Assembly: GCA_013698395.1 (NCBI GenBank)
Contig: JACCUZ010000196.1
Location: 1 to 9,327, forward strand
Direction of reading: 5' to 3'
DNA: 9,327 nucleotides
DNA from: Sporichthyaceae bacterium
Lineage (GTDB): Bacteria; Actinomycetota; Actinomycetes; JACCUZ01
Part shown: piece after piece, positions 1 through 5,863 of the stretch
Position numbering within the stretch: position 1 is the stretch's first letter
Layout: each line of letters begins with the position of its first letter
The notes under the pieces: model-generated
What the model was told of the DNA's origin: nothing
The model's input: only the letters and a program-made list of their open reading frames with translations
The model's database searches: none
Translations under genes and position numbers: made by a program

Positions 1-512
1 GCCCGGTAGACCCCGTTGTTGACGTCGTGGTAGACGACGTCCATCACCTCGGTCATCTCATCCCGAAGCGGCTCGGGCCAGAGGTCAGGCGCGCCGTCGC
101 GGTGGTAGGGGCGCCATTCGGTGAACAGGTCGTGGGTCATCTGCGGGAAGTCGTTGGTCACCACCTTTCCGCTCGGTACGTCGACGATCGCCGGGACCGT
201 GATCCCGCGCTCATAGCCCGGTTGCCTCTTCTCGAAGGCCTCGCGAAGCCGGGAGATGCCCAGCACCGGGTCCTTGCCGCCTGGGTCGAGGTCGAACTGC
301 CAGCTGCGCCAGTCGTGCGTCGCCCCGGCGACGCCCATCGACAGCGCGTCCTCCAGCCCTAGCAGCCTTCGGACGATCACCGCCCGGCTCGCCCAGGGGC
401 AGGCGCGGCTGACCACCAAGCGATAGCGCCCGGGCTCCACCGGCCAACCCTCCCGGCCGTCCTCGGTGATCCGGTCGGAAAGGTAACGGGTGTCCCGCTC
501 GTAGCTCTCCAT
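1..512 (-). CDS. Glutathionyl-hydroquinone reductase-type GST (Ecm4/YqjG, Xi class), 3' part missing at window edge
   Basis: The first 170 codons of a minus-strand gene are present; the rest lies left of position 1 (the family is usually about 320-330 residues). The thioredoxin-like N-terminal domain shows the Xi-class active-site motif ACPWAS with the catalytic Cys at residue 38, preceded by WPVEPGRYRLVVSR. Other family blocks are DPVLGI (81-86), GITVPAIVD (103-111) and VTNDFPQMTHDL (118-129). Known members reduce glutathionyl-hydroquinones through a Cys mixed disulfide. Actinobacteria generally use mycothiol, so the natural thiol may differ (inference). The motif reads CPWAS where E. coli YqjG, as I recall it, has CPWAH. 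ATG at 512 is preceded by GAGAAG about 9 bases upstream. An in-frame GTG at 566 would add 18 non-conserved residues and is less likely. The gene is divergent from paaA across 76 bp; a link to aromatic catabolism is only suggested by position. Confidence 0.9.
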   Translation of the reverse strand, partial: MESYERDTRYLSDRITEDGREGWPVEPGRYRLVVSRACPWASRAVIVRRLLGLEDALSMGVAGATHDWRSWQFDLDPGGKDPVLGISRLREAFEKRQPGYERGITVPAIVDVPSGKVVTNDFPQMTHDLFTEWRPYHRDGAPDLWPEPLRDEMTEVMDVVYHDVNNGVYR

Positions 513-528
513 GCGATCCCGCTTCTCG

Positions 529-567
529 TGTGACAGTGCGTTGCAGAACGGTGTGGACTGTGTCACA
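529..567. promoter_or_regulatory. Inverted repeat TGTGACA/TGTCACA in the GST-paaA divergent region
   Basis: TGTGACA (529-535) and its exact reverse complement TGTCACA (561-567) are separated by 25 bp. The right arm is itself nearly palindromic (TGTG-T-CACA, 559-567) and lies just after the -35 box of the candidate paaA promoter; the left arm lies close to the GST start. This is a plausible operator for a regulator controlling both divergent genes. I do not see a recognised PaaR site, and no regulator gene is in the window. Seven-base arms can occur by chance. Confidence 0.35.
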
Positions 568-588
568 TCCTGGGCGTAGTCTGCCCAT
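554..588 (+). promoter_or_regulatory. Candidate promoter of paaABCDE, leaderless start
   Basis: A sigma70-like pair is visible: -35 TGGACT (554-559, 4 of 6 to TTGACA), a 17-bp spacer, and -10 TAGTCT (577-582, TAnnnT type). Six bases lie between the -10 and the GTG of paaA at 589, so transcription would begin at or next to the start codon. There is no Shine-Dalgarno sequence upstream, and an in-frame TAG at 577-579 rules out a longer N-terminus. Together these favour a leaderless mRNA, which is common in actinobacteria. Read by eye, not tested. Confidence 0.55.
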
Positions 589-1521
589 GTGGACGAGTTC
601 CAGACCCTGGTCGACGCCGACGAGCGCATCGAGCCGCGCGACGCGATGCCCGAGGCCTACCGCAGGACGCTGATCCGCCAGATCGCGCAGCACGCGCACT
701 CCGAGATCATCGGCATGCAGCCCGAGGGGAACTGGATCTCCCGCGCCCCGAGCCTGCGGCGCAAGGCGATCCTGATGGCCAAGGTGCAGGACGAGGCCGG
801 CCACGGGCTCTACCTCTACGGTGCCGCCGAGACCCTCGGCGTCGACCGCGCCGAGCTGCTCGACCTGTTGCACGAGGGCAAGCAGAGGTACTCCTCGATC
901 TTCAACTACCCCACCCTCACCTGGGCCGACATGGGAGCCATCGGCTGGCTCGTCGACGGGGCGGCGATCGTCAACCAGGTGCCGATCTGTCGCTGCTCCT
1001 ACGGCCCTTATGCGAGGGCGATGGTGCGGATCTGCAAGGAGGAGTCCTTCCACCAGCGGCAGGGCTTCGAGATCCTGCACACCCTCTCCCGTGGCACGGC
1101 GGCCCAGCACGCGATGGCCCAGGACGCAGTCGACCGGTGGTGGTGGCCGTCGCTGATGATGTTCGGGCCCCCTGACGACCAGTCGCCCAACAGCGCGCAG
1201 TCGATGGCCTGGAGGATCAAGCGGTTCTCCAACGACGACCTGCGCCAGAAGTTCGTGGACATGACCGTGCCGCAGGCGGAGGTTCTCGGCCTGACCCTGC
1301 CCGATCCCCAGATCCGCTGGAACGCCGAGCGCGGTCACCACGACTTCGGTGACATCGACTGGTCGGAGTTCTTCGCTGTTCTCAATGGCAACGGGCCGTG
1401 CAACGCCGTCCGACTGGAGCGCCGCCGACGCGCGCACGAGGAGGGCGCCTGGGTGCGCGAGGCCGCCACCGCGTACGCCGACAAGCACCGTCGAGTTAGC
1501 AGCACCGCGGGTGCCGCATGA
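589..1521 (+). CDS. paaA: 1,2-phenylacetyl-CoA epoxidase, catalytic subunit PaaA
   Basis: This is the diiron oxygenase subunit that epoxidises the ring of phenylacetyl-CoA, the first committed step of aerobic phenylacetate breakdown. The 310-residue length is normal. The ferritin-like fold carries all expected iron ligands: E39 (HAHSE), E69 and H72 (DEAGH), D123 (LVDGA), E152 and H155 (KEESFH). These sit exactly three residues earlier than the numbering I recall for E. coli PaaA. Other conserved blocks are EGNWISRAP, SIFNYPTLTWADMGAIGW, CRCSYGPYARAMVRICK and MMFGPPDDQSPNSAQSMAWRI's central part. The start is GTG at 589, because an in-frame TAG at 577-579 blocks anything longer; the N-terminus is therefore short but begins close to the conserved region. 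Its TGA overlaps the paaB ATG (ATGA, 1518-1521). It is first gene of the operon and probably leaderless. Confidence 0.97.
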   Translation: MDEFQTLVDADERIEPRDAMPEAYRRTLIRQIAQHAHSEIIGMQPEGNWISRAPSLRRKAILMAKVQDEAGHGLYLYGAAETLGVDRAELLDLLHEGKQRYSSIFNYPTLTWADMGAIGWLVDGAAIVNQVPICRCSYGPYARAMVRICKEESFHQRQGFEILHTLSRGTAAQHAMAQDAVDRWWWPSLMMFGPPDDQSPNSAQSMAWRIKRFSNDDLRQKFVDMTVPQAEVLGLTLPDPQIRWNAERGHHDFGDIDWSEFFAVLNGNGPCNAVRLERRRRAHEEGAWVREAATAYADKHRRVSSTAGAA

Positions 1522-1808
1522 GTAAGCGGCGCGACTGGCCGTTGTGGGAGGTCTTCATCCGGTCCCGCCGCGGACTGTCCCACCAGCACGTCGGCAGCCT
1601 GCACGCCCCCGACGCGGCGATGGCCCTGCGCAACGCCCGTGACGTCTACACCCGCCGCAGCGAAGGCGTCTCGATCTGGGTCGTGCCGGCTGCCGCCATC
1701 GTCGCCAGCAGCCCGGACGAGAAGGACGCGTTCTTCGACCCGGCAGCCGACAAGGCGTACCGCCATCCGACGTTCTACGACGTCCCCGCCGAGGTCCAGC
1801 ACCTGTGA
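1518..1808 (+). CDS. paaB: 1,2-phenylacetyl-CoA epoxidase subunit PaaB
   Basis: A 96-residue protein of normal PaaB length. It carries the family N-terminal block WPLWEVFIRSRRGLSHQHVGS (residues 7-27, family-typical), followed by HAPDAAMALRNARDVYTRR and SIWVVP, and a C-terminal HPTFYDVP. PaaB is a small non-catalytic component that, in the known E. coli system, bridges PaaAC heterodimers and is needed for activity. The ATG overlaps the paaA stop by ATGA, and its own TGA overlaps the GTG of paaC (GTGA, 1805-1808). No separate Shine-Dalgarno is evident, so translational coupling is likely. Confidence 0.96.
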   Translation: MSKRRDWPLWEVFIRSRRGLSHQHVGSLHAPDAAMALRNARDVYTRRSEGVSIWVVPAAAIVASSPDEKDAFFDPAADKAYRHPTFYDVPAEVQHL

Positions 1809-2572
1809 GCGTCGCGACGCTGCCCGATCTCGCGACCTACGCGCTGCGGCTCGGCGACGACTCCCTCGTCCTCTCCCAACGGCTCGGCGGCTGGATCACC
1901 AACGCCCCCGAGCTCGAGGAGGACGTCGCGCTGGCCAACATCGCCCTCGACCTGCTCGGCCAGGCCCGGACGCTGCTCAGCTATGCAGGCGAGGTGGAGG
2001 GCGCGGGCCGAGACGAGGACGACCTCGCCTACCTTCGCGACGAGCGCGACTTCCGCAACGTCGCTCTGGCCGAGCTCCCCAACTCGAACTTCGCCGTCAC
2101 CATGGCCCGCCAGCTGTGCTTCTCGACCTGGCAGCTGGCGCTGCACCAGCGGCTCACCTCGTCGGCCGATGAGACGCTGGCCGGGGTGGCCGGCAAGGCG
2201 GTCAAGGAGGTCAGCTACCACCGGGACCACGCCACCCAGTGGGTGCTCCGCCTCGGTGACGGCACCGACGAGTCCCACCGACGCATGCAGTCGGGGCTCG
2301 AGCGGGTCTGGCCCTACGTCGCGGAGCTCTTCACGACCGACGAGCTCGAGCAGCGGCTCGCCTCTGACGGTGTCGCCGTCGACGTCAGCGCCCTGCGCCC
2401 GGAGTGGGACGCCCACGTCGACTCGGTGCTCCAGGAGGCGACGTTGACCCGACCGGAGGGCGGTCCCATGCTGCCGGCGGGTGGTCGTCGGGGCATCCAC
2501 ACCGAGTCGTTCGGTTTCCTGCTTGCCGAGATGCAGCACCTCCATCGCTCGCACCCGGGCGCGACATGGTGA
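1805..2572 (+). CDS. paaC: 1,2-phenylacetyl-CoA epoxidase structural subunit PaaC
   Basis: A 255-residue, ferritin-like paralogue of PaaA that has lost catalysis in the known family and forms the stable PaaAC core. Diagnostic segments are the N-terminal YALRLGDDSLVLSQRLGGWI (residues 12-31), LEEDVALANIALDLLGQAR (37-55), the block DERDFRNVALAELPNSNFA (79-97), KEVSYHRDHATQWVLRLGDG (134-153) and the C-terminal GRRGIHTESFGFLLAEMQHL (227-246) ending in HPGATW. Start is GTG at 1805, overlapping the paaB stop (GTGA). Its own stop (2570-2572) overlaps the start of paaD. Third gene of the paa operon. Confidence 0.96.
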   Translation: MSVATLPDLATYALRLGDDSLVLSQRLGGWITNAPELEEDVALANIALDLLGQARTLLSYAGEVEGAGRDEDDLAYLRDERDFRNVALAELPNSNFAVTMARQLCFSTWQLALHQRLTSSADETLAGVAGKAVKEVSYHRDHATQWVLRLGDGTDESHRRMQSGLERVWPYVAELFTTDELEQRLASDGVAVDVSALRPEWDAHVDSVLQEATLTRPEGGPMLPAGGRRGIHTESFGFLLAEMQHLHRSHPGATW

Positions 2573-3039
2573 CGGAACTTGAGCGGGCCCGGTCGGCCGC
2601 AGCAGCGGTGCTCGACCCCGAGCTCCCGGTGCTCACCATCGCCGACCTGGGCGTGCTGCGCGACGTCGTCGTGGAGGGGCGCCGGGTGACGGTCACTGTG
2701 ACGCCGACGTACTCCGGCTGCCCGGCGCTGGAGGTCATCGAGCGCGACGTGGCGCGGGCTGTGCGGGATGCCGGCTTCGCCGACGTCGTCGTACGCCGGG
2801 TGCTGGCCCCGGCCTGGAGCACCGACTGGCTCTCCGAAGAGGGCCGCCGCAAGCTCCTGGAGTACGGCATCGCCCCCCCGTTGCCGACCGGTCAAGTGTC
2901 GGTGACCCTGTCGGTGCGGTGCCCGCAGTGCGGCAGCCCGGACACCTCCCAGCTCAGCCGCTTCGGGTCGACGGCGTGCAAGTCGCTGTGGCGGTGCAAC
3001 AGCTGCCGCGAGCCCTTCGACCACGTCAAGGCGATCTGA
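2566..3039 (+). CDS. paaD: Phenylacetate epoxidase maturation protein PaaD (DUF59 plus Cys-rich C-terminus)
   Basis: PaaD is thought to help assemble or insert metal centres into the Paa epoxidase; the role is not fully settled in the literature. The 157 residues comprise a DUF59/MIP18-like domain (about 5-85) with DPELPVLTIADLGVLRDV and the conserved SGCPALEVIE (Cys52). The C-terminal Cys-rich module (about 117-155) has CPQC (119, 122), TACKS (138) and CNSC (144, 147), followed by EPFDHVKAI. The last position that is Cys in E. coli PaaD, as I recall it, is Ala here. ATG at 2566 is chosen because it overlaps the paaC stop; GTG at 2569 (GTGA overlap) is an equally compact alternative. The open frame extends upstream to 2404 but that part is antisense-like translation inside paaC with no family similarity. 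Confidence 0.94.
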   Translation: MVTELERARSAAAAVLDPELPVLTIADLGVLRDVVVEGRRVTVTVTPTYSGCPALEVIERDVARAVRDAGFADVVVRRVLAPAWSTDWLSEEGRRKLLEYGIAPPLPTGQVSVTLSVRCPQCGSPDTSQLSRFGSTACKSLWRCNSCREPFDHVKAI

Positions 3040-3043
3040 CGCG

Positions 3044-4138
3044 ATGCAGCCCGAGGCCGCGAAGCGCCACGGCACCTTCCACCCGCTGCACGTCGCCGCC
3101 GTGGAGCAGCTCACCGACGACGCCGTCGCGATCACCTTCGAGGTGCCGACGCCGCTGCGCCAGGACTACGCCTTCGCACCCGGCCAGCACCTGACCGTGC
3201 GGACCCGGATCGACGGTGAGGAGGTTCGCCGCAACTACTCGATCTGCGCGCCGGCCACCAGCGGTCGGCTGCGCATCGGTGTGAAGCGGCTCGCAGGTGG
3301 CGCGTTCTCCGGACACGCCACAGCCCGCCTACGGGTCGGTGACACGGTCGACGTGATGACGCCCACCGGCCGGTTCACCACCGACCTGGACCCGACCCGG
3401 CCGCGGCACTACTGCGCACTCGCCGCCGGGAGCGGGATCACACCGGTGCTCTCCATCATCGGCACGGTGCTCGAGGTGGAGCCGGACTCCACCGTGACCT
3501 TGCTGTACGGGAACCGCACGACGGCATCGGTGATGTTCCTCGACGAGCTGGCCGACCTCAAGGACCGTCATCCCACCCGGTTCCAATTGGTCAACGTCCT
3601 GTCCCGCGAGCCGCAGGAGATCGAGCTGTTCTCCGGCCGTCTCGACGCCACCAAGCTGCGCCGACTCCTCGACACGGTCGTCGACGCCTCGTCGGTGGAC
3701 GAGTGGTTCCTCTGCGGACCATTCTCGATGGTGGTGGCTGCCCGCGAGGTGCTCGCTGAGCGCGGCGTCGACCCCTCGCACGTGCACACCGAGCTCTTCC
3801 ACGTGGAGGGCGAGGCGCCTCGGGAGTCAGTGGTGGTCGACGACGAGCGGGCCGAGGGCACGAGCACCGTGACGGTCACCCTGGACGGGCGGGCCAGCAC
3901 GCTGCAGGTGCCACGCTCCGGCATCCGAGTCCTCGACGCCGTGCTGGCGCTGCGCAGCGACGCGCCCTACGCCTGCAAGGGCGGCGTGTGCGGGACGTGC
4001 CGCGCCCGACTGGTCTCCGGTGAGGTGGCGATGGAGCGCAACTACGCCCTGGAGCCCGACGAGCTCGCGGCGGGGTTCGTGCTGGCCTGTCAGTCGCGCC
4101 CGGTGTCCGACGAGGTCGTGCTCGACTTCGACGCCTGA
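3044..4138 (+). CDS. paaE: Phenylacetyl-CoA epoxidase reductase PaaE (FAD, NAD(P)H, 2Fe-2S)
   Basis: PaaE passes electrons from NAD(P)H through FAD and a plant-type 2Fe-2S cluster to the PaaA diiron site. Domain order is visible in the 364 residues. The ferredoxin-reductase-type FAD domain has PGQHLTVR (46-53) and RRNYSIC (62-68). The NAD-binding domain has AAGSGITPVLSI (127-138), YGNRT and FLCGPFSMV (222-230). The C-terminal ferredoxin domain (about 275-364) has Cys311, Cys316 and Cys319 (CKGGVCGTC) and distal Cys349 (LACQSRP). All four cluster ligands are present. It begins 4 bases after paaD. The last 49 bases, encoding the very C-terminus, overlap the end of the pirin gene on the other strand. 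Last gene of the operon visible here. Confidence 0.97.
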   Translation: MQPEAAKRHGTFHPLHVAAVEQLTDDAVAITFEVPTPLRQDYAFAPGQHLTVRTRIDGEEVRRNYSICAPATSGRLRIGVKRLAGGAFSGHATARLRVGDTVDVMTPTGRFTTDLDPTRPRHYCALAAGSGITPVLSIIGTVLEVEPDSTVTLLYGNRTTASVMFLDELADLKDRHPTRFQLVNVLSREPQEIELFSGRLDATKLRRLLDTVVDASSVDEWFLCGPFSMVVAAREVLAERGVDPSHVHTELFHVEGEAPRESVVVDDERAEGTSTVTVTLDGRASTLQVPRSGIRVLDAVLALRSDAPYACKGGVCGTCRARLVSGEVAMERNYALEPDELAAGFVLACQSRPVSDEVVLDFDA

Positions 4139-5082
4139 GCCTGACCCAGCCGGCCGGCCTGGAAGTCCGCGAACGCCTGGCGCAGCTCCTGCTCGGTGTT
4201 CATCACGAACGGCCCGTACCACGCGACCGGCTCTCGGATGGGGAGGCCGCCCATCACCAGAACGTCGAGCTCGGGGGCGCGCGACTCCTGGGTGTCGTCG
4301 GCCTGGACGGTCAGCAGGTCCCCTGCGCCCAGCACGGCGAGCTGCCCGGCGCGCAGCGGCCGTCGCTCGATCCCCACGCTGCCGGCTCCGCCGAGGGAGT
4401 ACACGAGCGCGTTGAAGTCGCTGCGCCACGGCAACGTGGCGCGGGCGCCAGCCGAGAGCGTGACGTGCGCAAGCGTGATCGGCGTGTACGTCGAACCCGG
4501 CCCGGTCACGTCGATGCCGGGCAACGCCCCGGCGATGAGGCGGACCAGGGCGCCCCCGTCGTACGACGAGAGCAGCCCCACCGCGGAGCCGCGGATGTCC
4601 TGGTAGCGGGGCGGGTTCCACTTCGCGACCGCCGGCAGGTTCACCCAGAGCTGGAACCCGTGGAAGAGTCCGCCGCTCAGCACGAGCGCCTCAGGTGGTG
4701 TCTCGATGTGCAGGATCCCGGCCCCGGCCGTCATCCACTGGGTGTCCCCGTTGCTGATCAGCCCGCCACCACCCTGCGAGTCCTGGTGGGCCATCTCCCC
4801 GTCGATCATGTAGGTCACGGTCTCGAACCCACGGTGCGGGTGCCACGGCGTGCCCTTCGGCTCACCGGGTGCGTACTCGACCTCCCCCATCTGGTCGAGG
4901 TGGATGAACGGGTCGAGCAGCCGCTGCTCCACGCCGGCGAAGGCGCGGCGTACGGGGAAGCCCTCACCCTCGAACCCATGCGGCGCGGTCGTGACCGAGA
5001 CGACGGGACGCTGGGCGGCGGTGGGAGCCGGCTGGGCGATGCGGGGCAGGGACAGGAGGTCGTCGACGACTACGGCAGGCAT
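4090..5082 (-). CDS. Pirin family protein (bicupin)
   Basis: A 330-residue cupin protein. The N-terminal pirin domain has the family signature LLDPFIHLDQMG (55-66), HPHRGFETVTY (81-91) and AGILHIETPP (121-130). The expected metal ligands, by correspondence with human pirin, are His81, His83, His125 and Glu127. LSGGLFHGFQLWVNLP (135-150) is also typical. The C-terminal cupin includes GPGSTYTPITLAHVTL and ends with YGPFVMNTEQELRQAFADFQ, where most relatives stop soon after. Some pirins have quercetin 2,3-dioxygenase activity and others act as cofactors of regulators, so the substrate cannot be named. The last roughly 15 residues (Ser/Thr/Asp-rich, ASKSSTTSSDTGRD) are encoded antisense to the end of paaE and look like a run-on tail. 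Start ATG at 5082 lies 53 bp from the divergent nucleotidyltransferase; no clear Shine-Dalgarno precedes it. Confidence 0.93.
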   Translation of the reverse strand: MPAVVVDDLLSLPRIAQPAPTAAQRPVVSVTTAPHGFEGEGFPVRRAFAGVEQRLLDPFIHLDQMGEVEYAPGEPKGTPWHPHRGFETVTYMIDGEMAHQDSQGGGGLISNGDTQWMTAGAGILHIETPPEALVLSGGLFHGFQLWVNLPAVAKWNPPRYQDIRGSAVGLLSSYDGGALVRLIAGALPGIDVTGPGSTYTPITLAHVTLSAGARATLPWRSDFNALVYSLGGAGSVGIERRPLRAGQLAVLGAGDLLTVQADDTQESRAPELDVLVMGGLPIREPVAWYGPFVMNTEQELRQAFADFQAGRLGQAQASKSSTTSSDTGRD

Positions 5083-5093
5083 GTCGTACAGAA

Positions 5094-5112
5094 CGCGACG
5101 CGTAGGGTCGCG
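5094..5112. promoter_or_regulatory. Inverted repeat CGCGAC/GTCGCG in the pirin-nucleotidyltransferase divergent region
   Basis: CGCGAC (5094-5099) and GTCGCG (5107-5112) are exact reverse complements around a 7-base centre. GAA (5091-5093) and TTC (5114-5116) extend the pairing past one unpaired A at 5113. The repeat occupies the middle of the 53-bp gap that must hold both divergent promoters, and a TAGGGT -10-like sequence (5103-5108) lies within it; I find no convincing -35. It could be an operator, or chance in GC-rich DNA. Confidence 0.3.
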
Positions 5113-5135
5113 ATTCCCGGCGTGAGAGCCTGTCG

Positions 5136-5783
5136 GTGGTGAAGGGTGTCGTGCTGGCAGCGGGGGCTGGGACCCGGCTCCGGCCGCTGACGCTGACCCG
5201 GCCCAAGGCGTTGTGCCTGGTCGGCGGGTGGCCGCTGATGGAGTGGGCGGTGCGGCGCACCGTGCCGTACGTCGACGAGCTGGCCGTCAACGTCCACCAC
5301 TACGCCGACCTGGTCCTCGACCACCTCGCCAGGCATCCGGTCGAGCGCCCACTGCACATCTCGGTGGAGATGCCGGTGCCTCTGGGGACCGCCGGCGCTC
5401 TCGGTCGGCTGCGCGAGTGGCTCGACGGGAGCTCTGCCCTGGTCACCAACGTCGACGCGTGGTACCCGCCCACCGCCACAGCCGTGCTCGACCGGTTCGT
5501 CCGGAGCTGGGACGGCGAGCGCGTGCGGCTGCTGTGCGTCCCGACCGGCGAAGCCGGCAACACCGGCGACTTCGACGATCTGCGTTACGTCGGCACCGCG
5601 CTGCTGCCCTGGTCAGCGGTGTGCGACCTGCCGGTGACGCCAGCCGGGCTCTACGAGGCGTCATGGCGGGCGCTGCATTCCCAAGGCTTGCTGGACCTGG
5701 TCCGGGCCGACCTGGTGGCCATCGACTGCGGCACCCCGCCCGACCTCGCACGGGCGGACGCGATGGCCACCGAGGGTGAATGA
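5136..5783 (+). CDS. Nucleotidyltransferase family protein (sugar-1-phosphate NTP transferase type)
   Basis: A 215-residue, single-domain enzyme of the NTP_transferase superfamily, which joins a sugar-1-phosphate to a nucleotide with release of pyrophosphate. The N-terminal nucleotide loop LAAGAGTRLRPLT (7-19) is followed by RPKAL (22-26, Lys24 conserved), GTAGALG (84-90), and NVDAWY (105-110), whose Asp107 matches the metal-binding Asp usually found in an N-G-D motif. The end, DCGTPPDLARAD (197-208), is the usual closing motif. There is no left-handed beta-helix domain, so it resembles MurU or short mannose/glucose-1-phosphate nucleotidyltransferases rather than GlmU; the sugar and nucleotide cannot be read off. 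GTG at 5136 has GAGAG 7 bases upstream; GTG at 5139 is the alternative. Its stop lies inside the palindromic promoter of the next gene. No neighbour names a pathway. Confidence 0.85.
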   Translation: MVKGVVLAAGAGTRLRPLTLTRPKALCLVGGWPLMEWAVRRTVPYVDELAVNVHHYADLVLDHLARHPVERPLHISVEMPVPLGTAGALGRLREWLDGSSALVTNVDAWYPPTATAVLDRFVRSWDGERVRLLCVPTGEAGNTGDFDDLRYVGTALLPWSAVCDLPVTPAGLYEASWRALHSQGLLDLVRADLVAIDCGTPPDLARADAMATEGE

Positions 5784-5797
5784 CAAGGCTGTCATTC
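5778..5797. promoter_or_regulatory. Perfect palindrome GAATGACA-AGGC-TGTCATTC, likely operator
   Basis: Two exact 8-base arms (5778-5785 and 5790-5797) flank a 4-base centre AGGC. The palindrome covers the stop codon of the nucleotidyltransferase gene, the -35 box and the start of the spacer of the candidate promoter for the DUF3263 gene, which is the classic place for a repressor operator. It could also fold as an RNA hairpin, but no U-run follows, so an intrinsic terminator is unlikely. No regulator gene is adjacent except DUF3263 itself, so the binding protein is unknown. Confidence 0.6.
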
Positions 5798-5808
5798 GGC
5801 CCTACGAT
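5780..5808 (+). promoter_or_regulatory. Candidate sigma70-type promoter for DUF3263-LytR_C-otsB
   Basis: The -35 ATGACA (5780-5785) matches TTGACA at 5 of 6 positions. A 17-bp spacer leads to -10 TACGAT (5803-5808, TAnnnT type). Transcription should start near 5815, giving a leader of about 48 bases to the ATG at 5864. It is the best promoter-like sequence I can find by eye in the window, and it overlaps a perfect palindrome. Confidence 0.6.
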
Positions 5809-5863
5809 GTGGCCGACACAGCCGGCACTGCGATCACACCCCCCGAGCGAGCGAGGACTGCCG

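Noticed and set aside
211..1488. Open frame of 425 codons on the minus strand across the GST and paaA
   Set aside because: It is antisense to well-conserved paaA, has no recognisable family motif, and its composition is typical of a shadow frame in GC-rich DNA.
2404..2565. In-frame N-terminal extension of paaD
   Set aside because: It lies within paaC and translates to low-complexity sequence without similarity to PaaD; the start at 2566 overlaps the paaC stop as expected in this operon.
4149..4158. Self-complementary GCCGGCCGGC near the paaE-pirin junction as a terminator
   Set aside because: It has no loop and no T-run, and lies inside pirin coding sequence; it is a by-product of GC-rich codons.
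3827..4621. Open frame of 264 codons on the minus strand over the paaE-pirin junction
   Set aside because: It overlaps confirmed paaE and pirin coding sequence in a different frame and shows no domain.
5778..5797. The GAATGACA palindrome as an intrinsic terminator of the nucleotidyltransferase gene
   Set aside because: No T-run follows and a good promoter overlaps it; an operator explains it better.
5780..5863. In-frame extension of the DUF3263 protein to an ATG at 5780
   Set aside because: That ATG lies within the candidate -35 box and has no Shine-Dalgarno; ATG at 5864 has GAGGA at good spacing.
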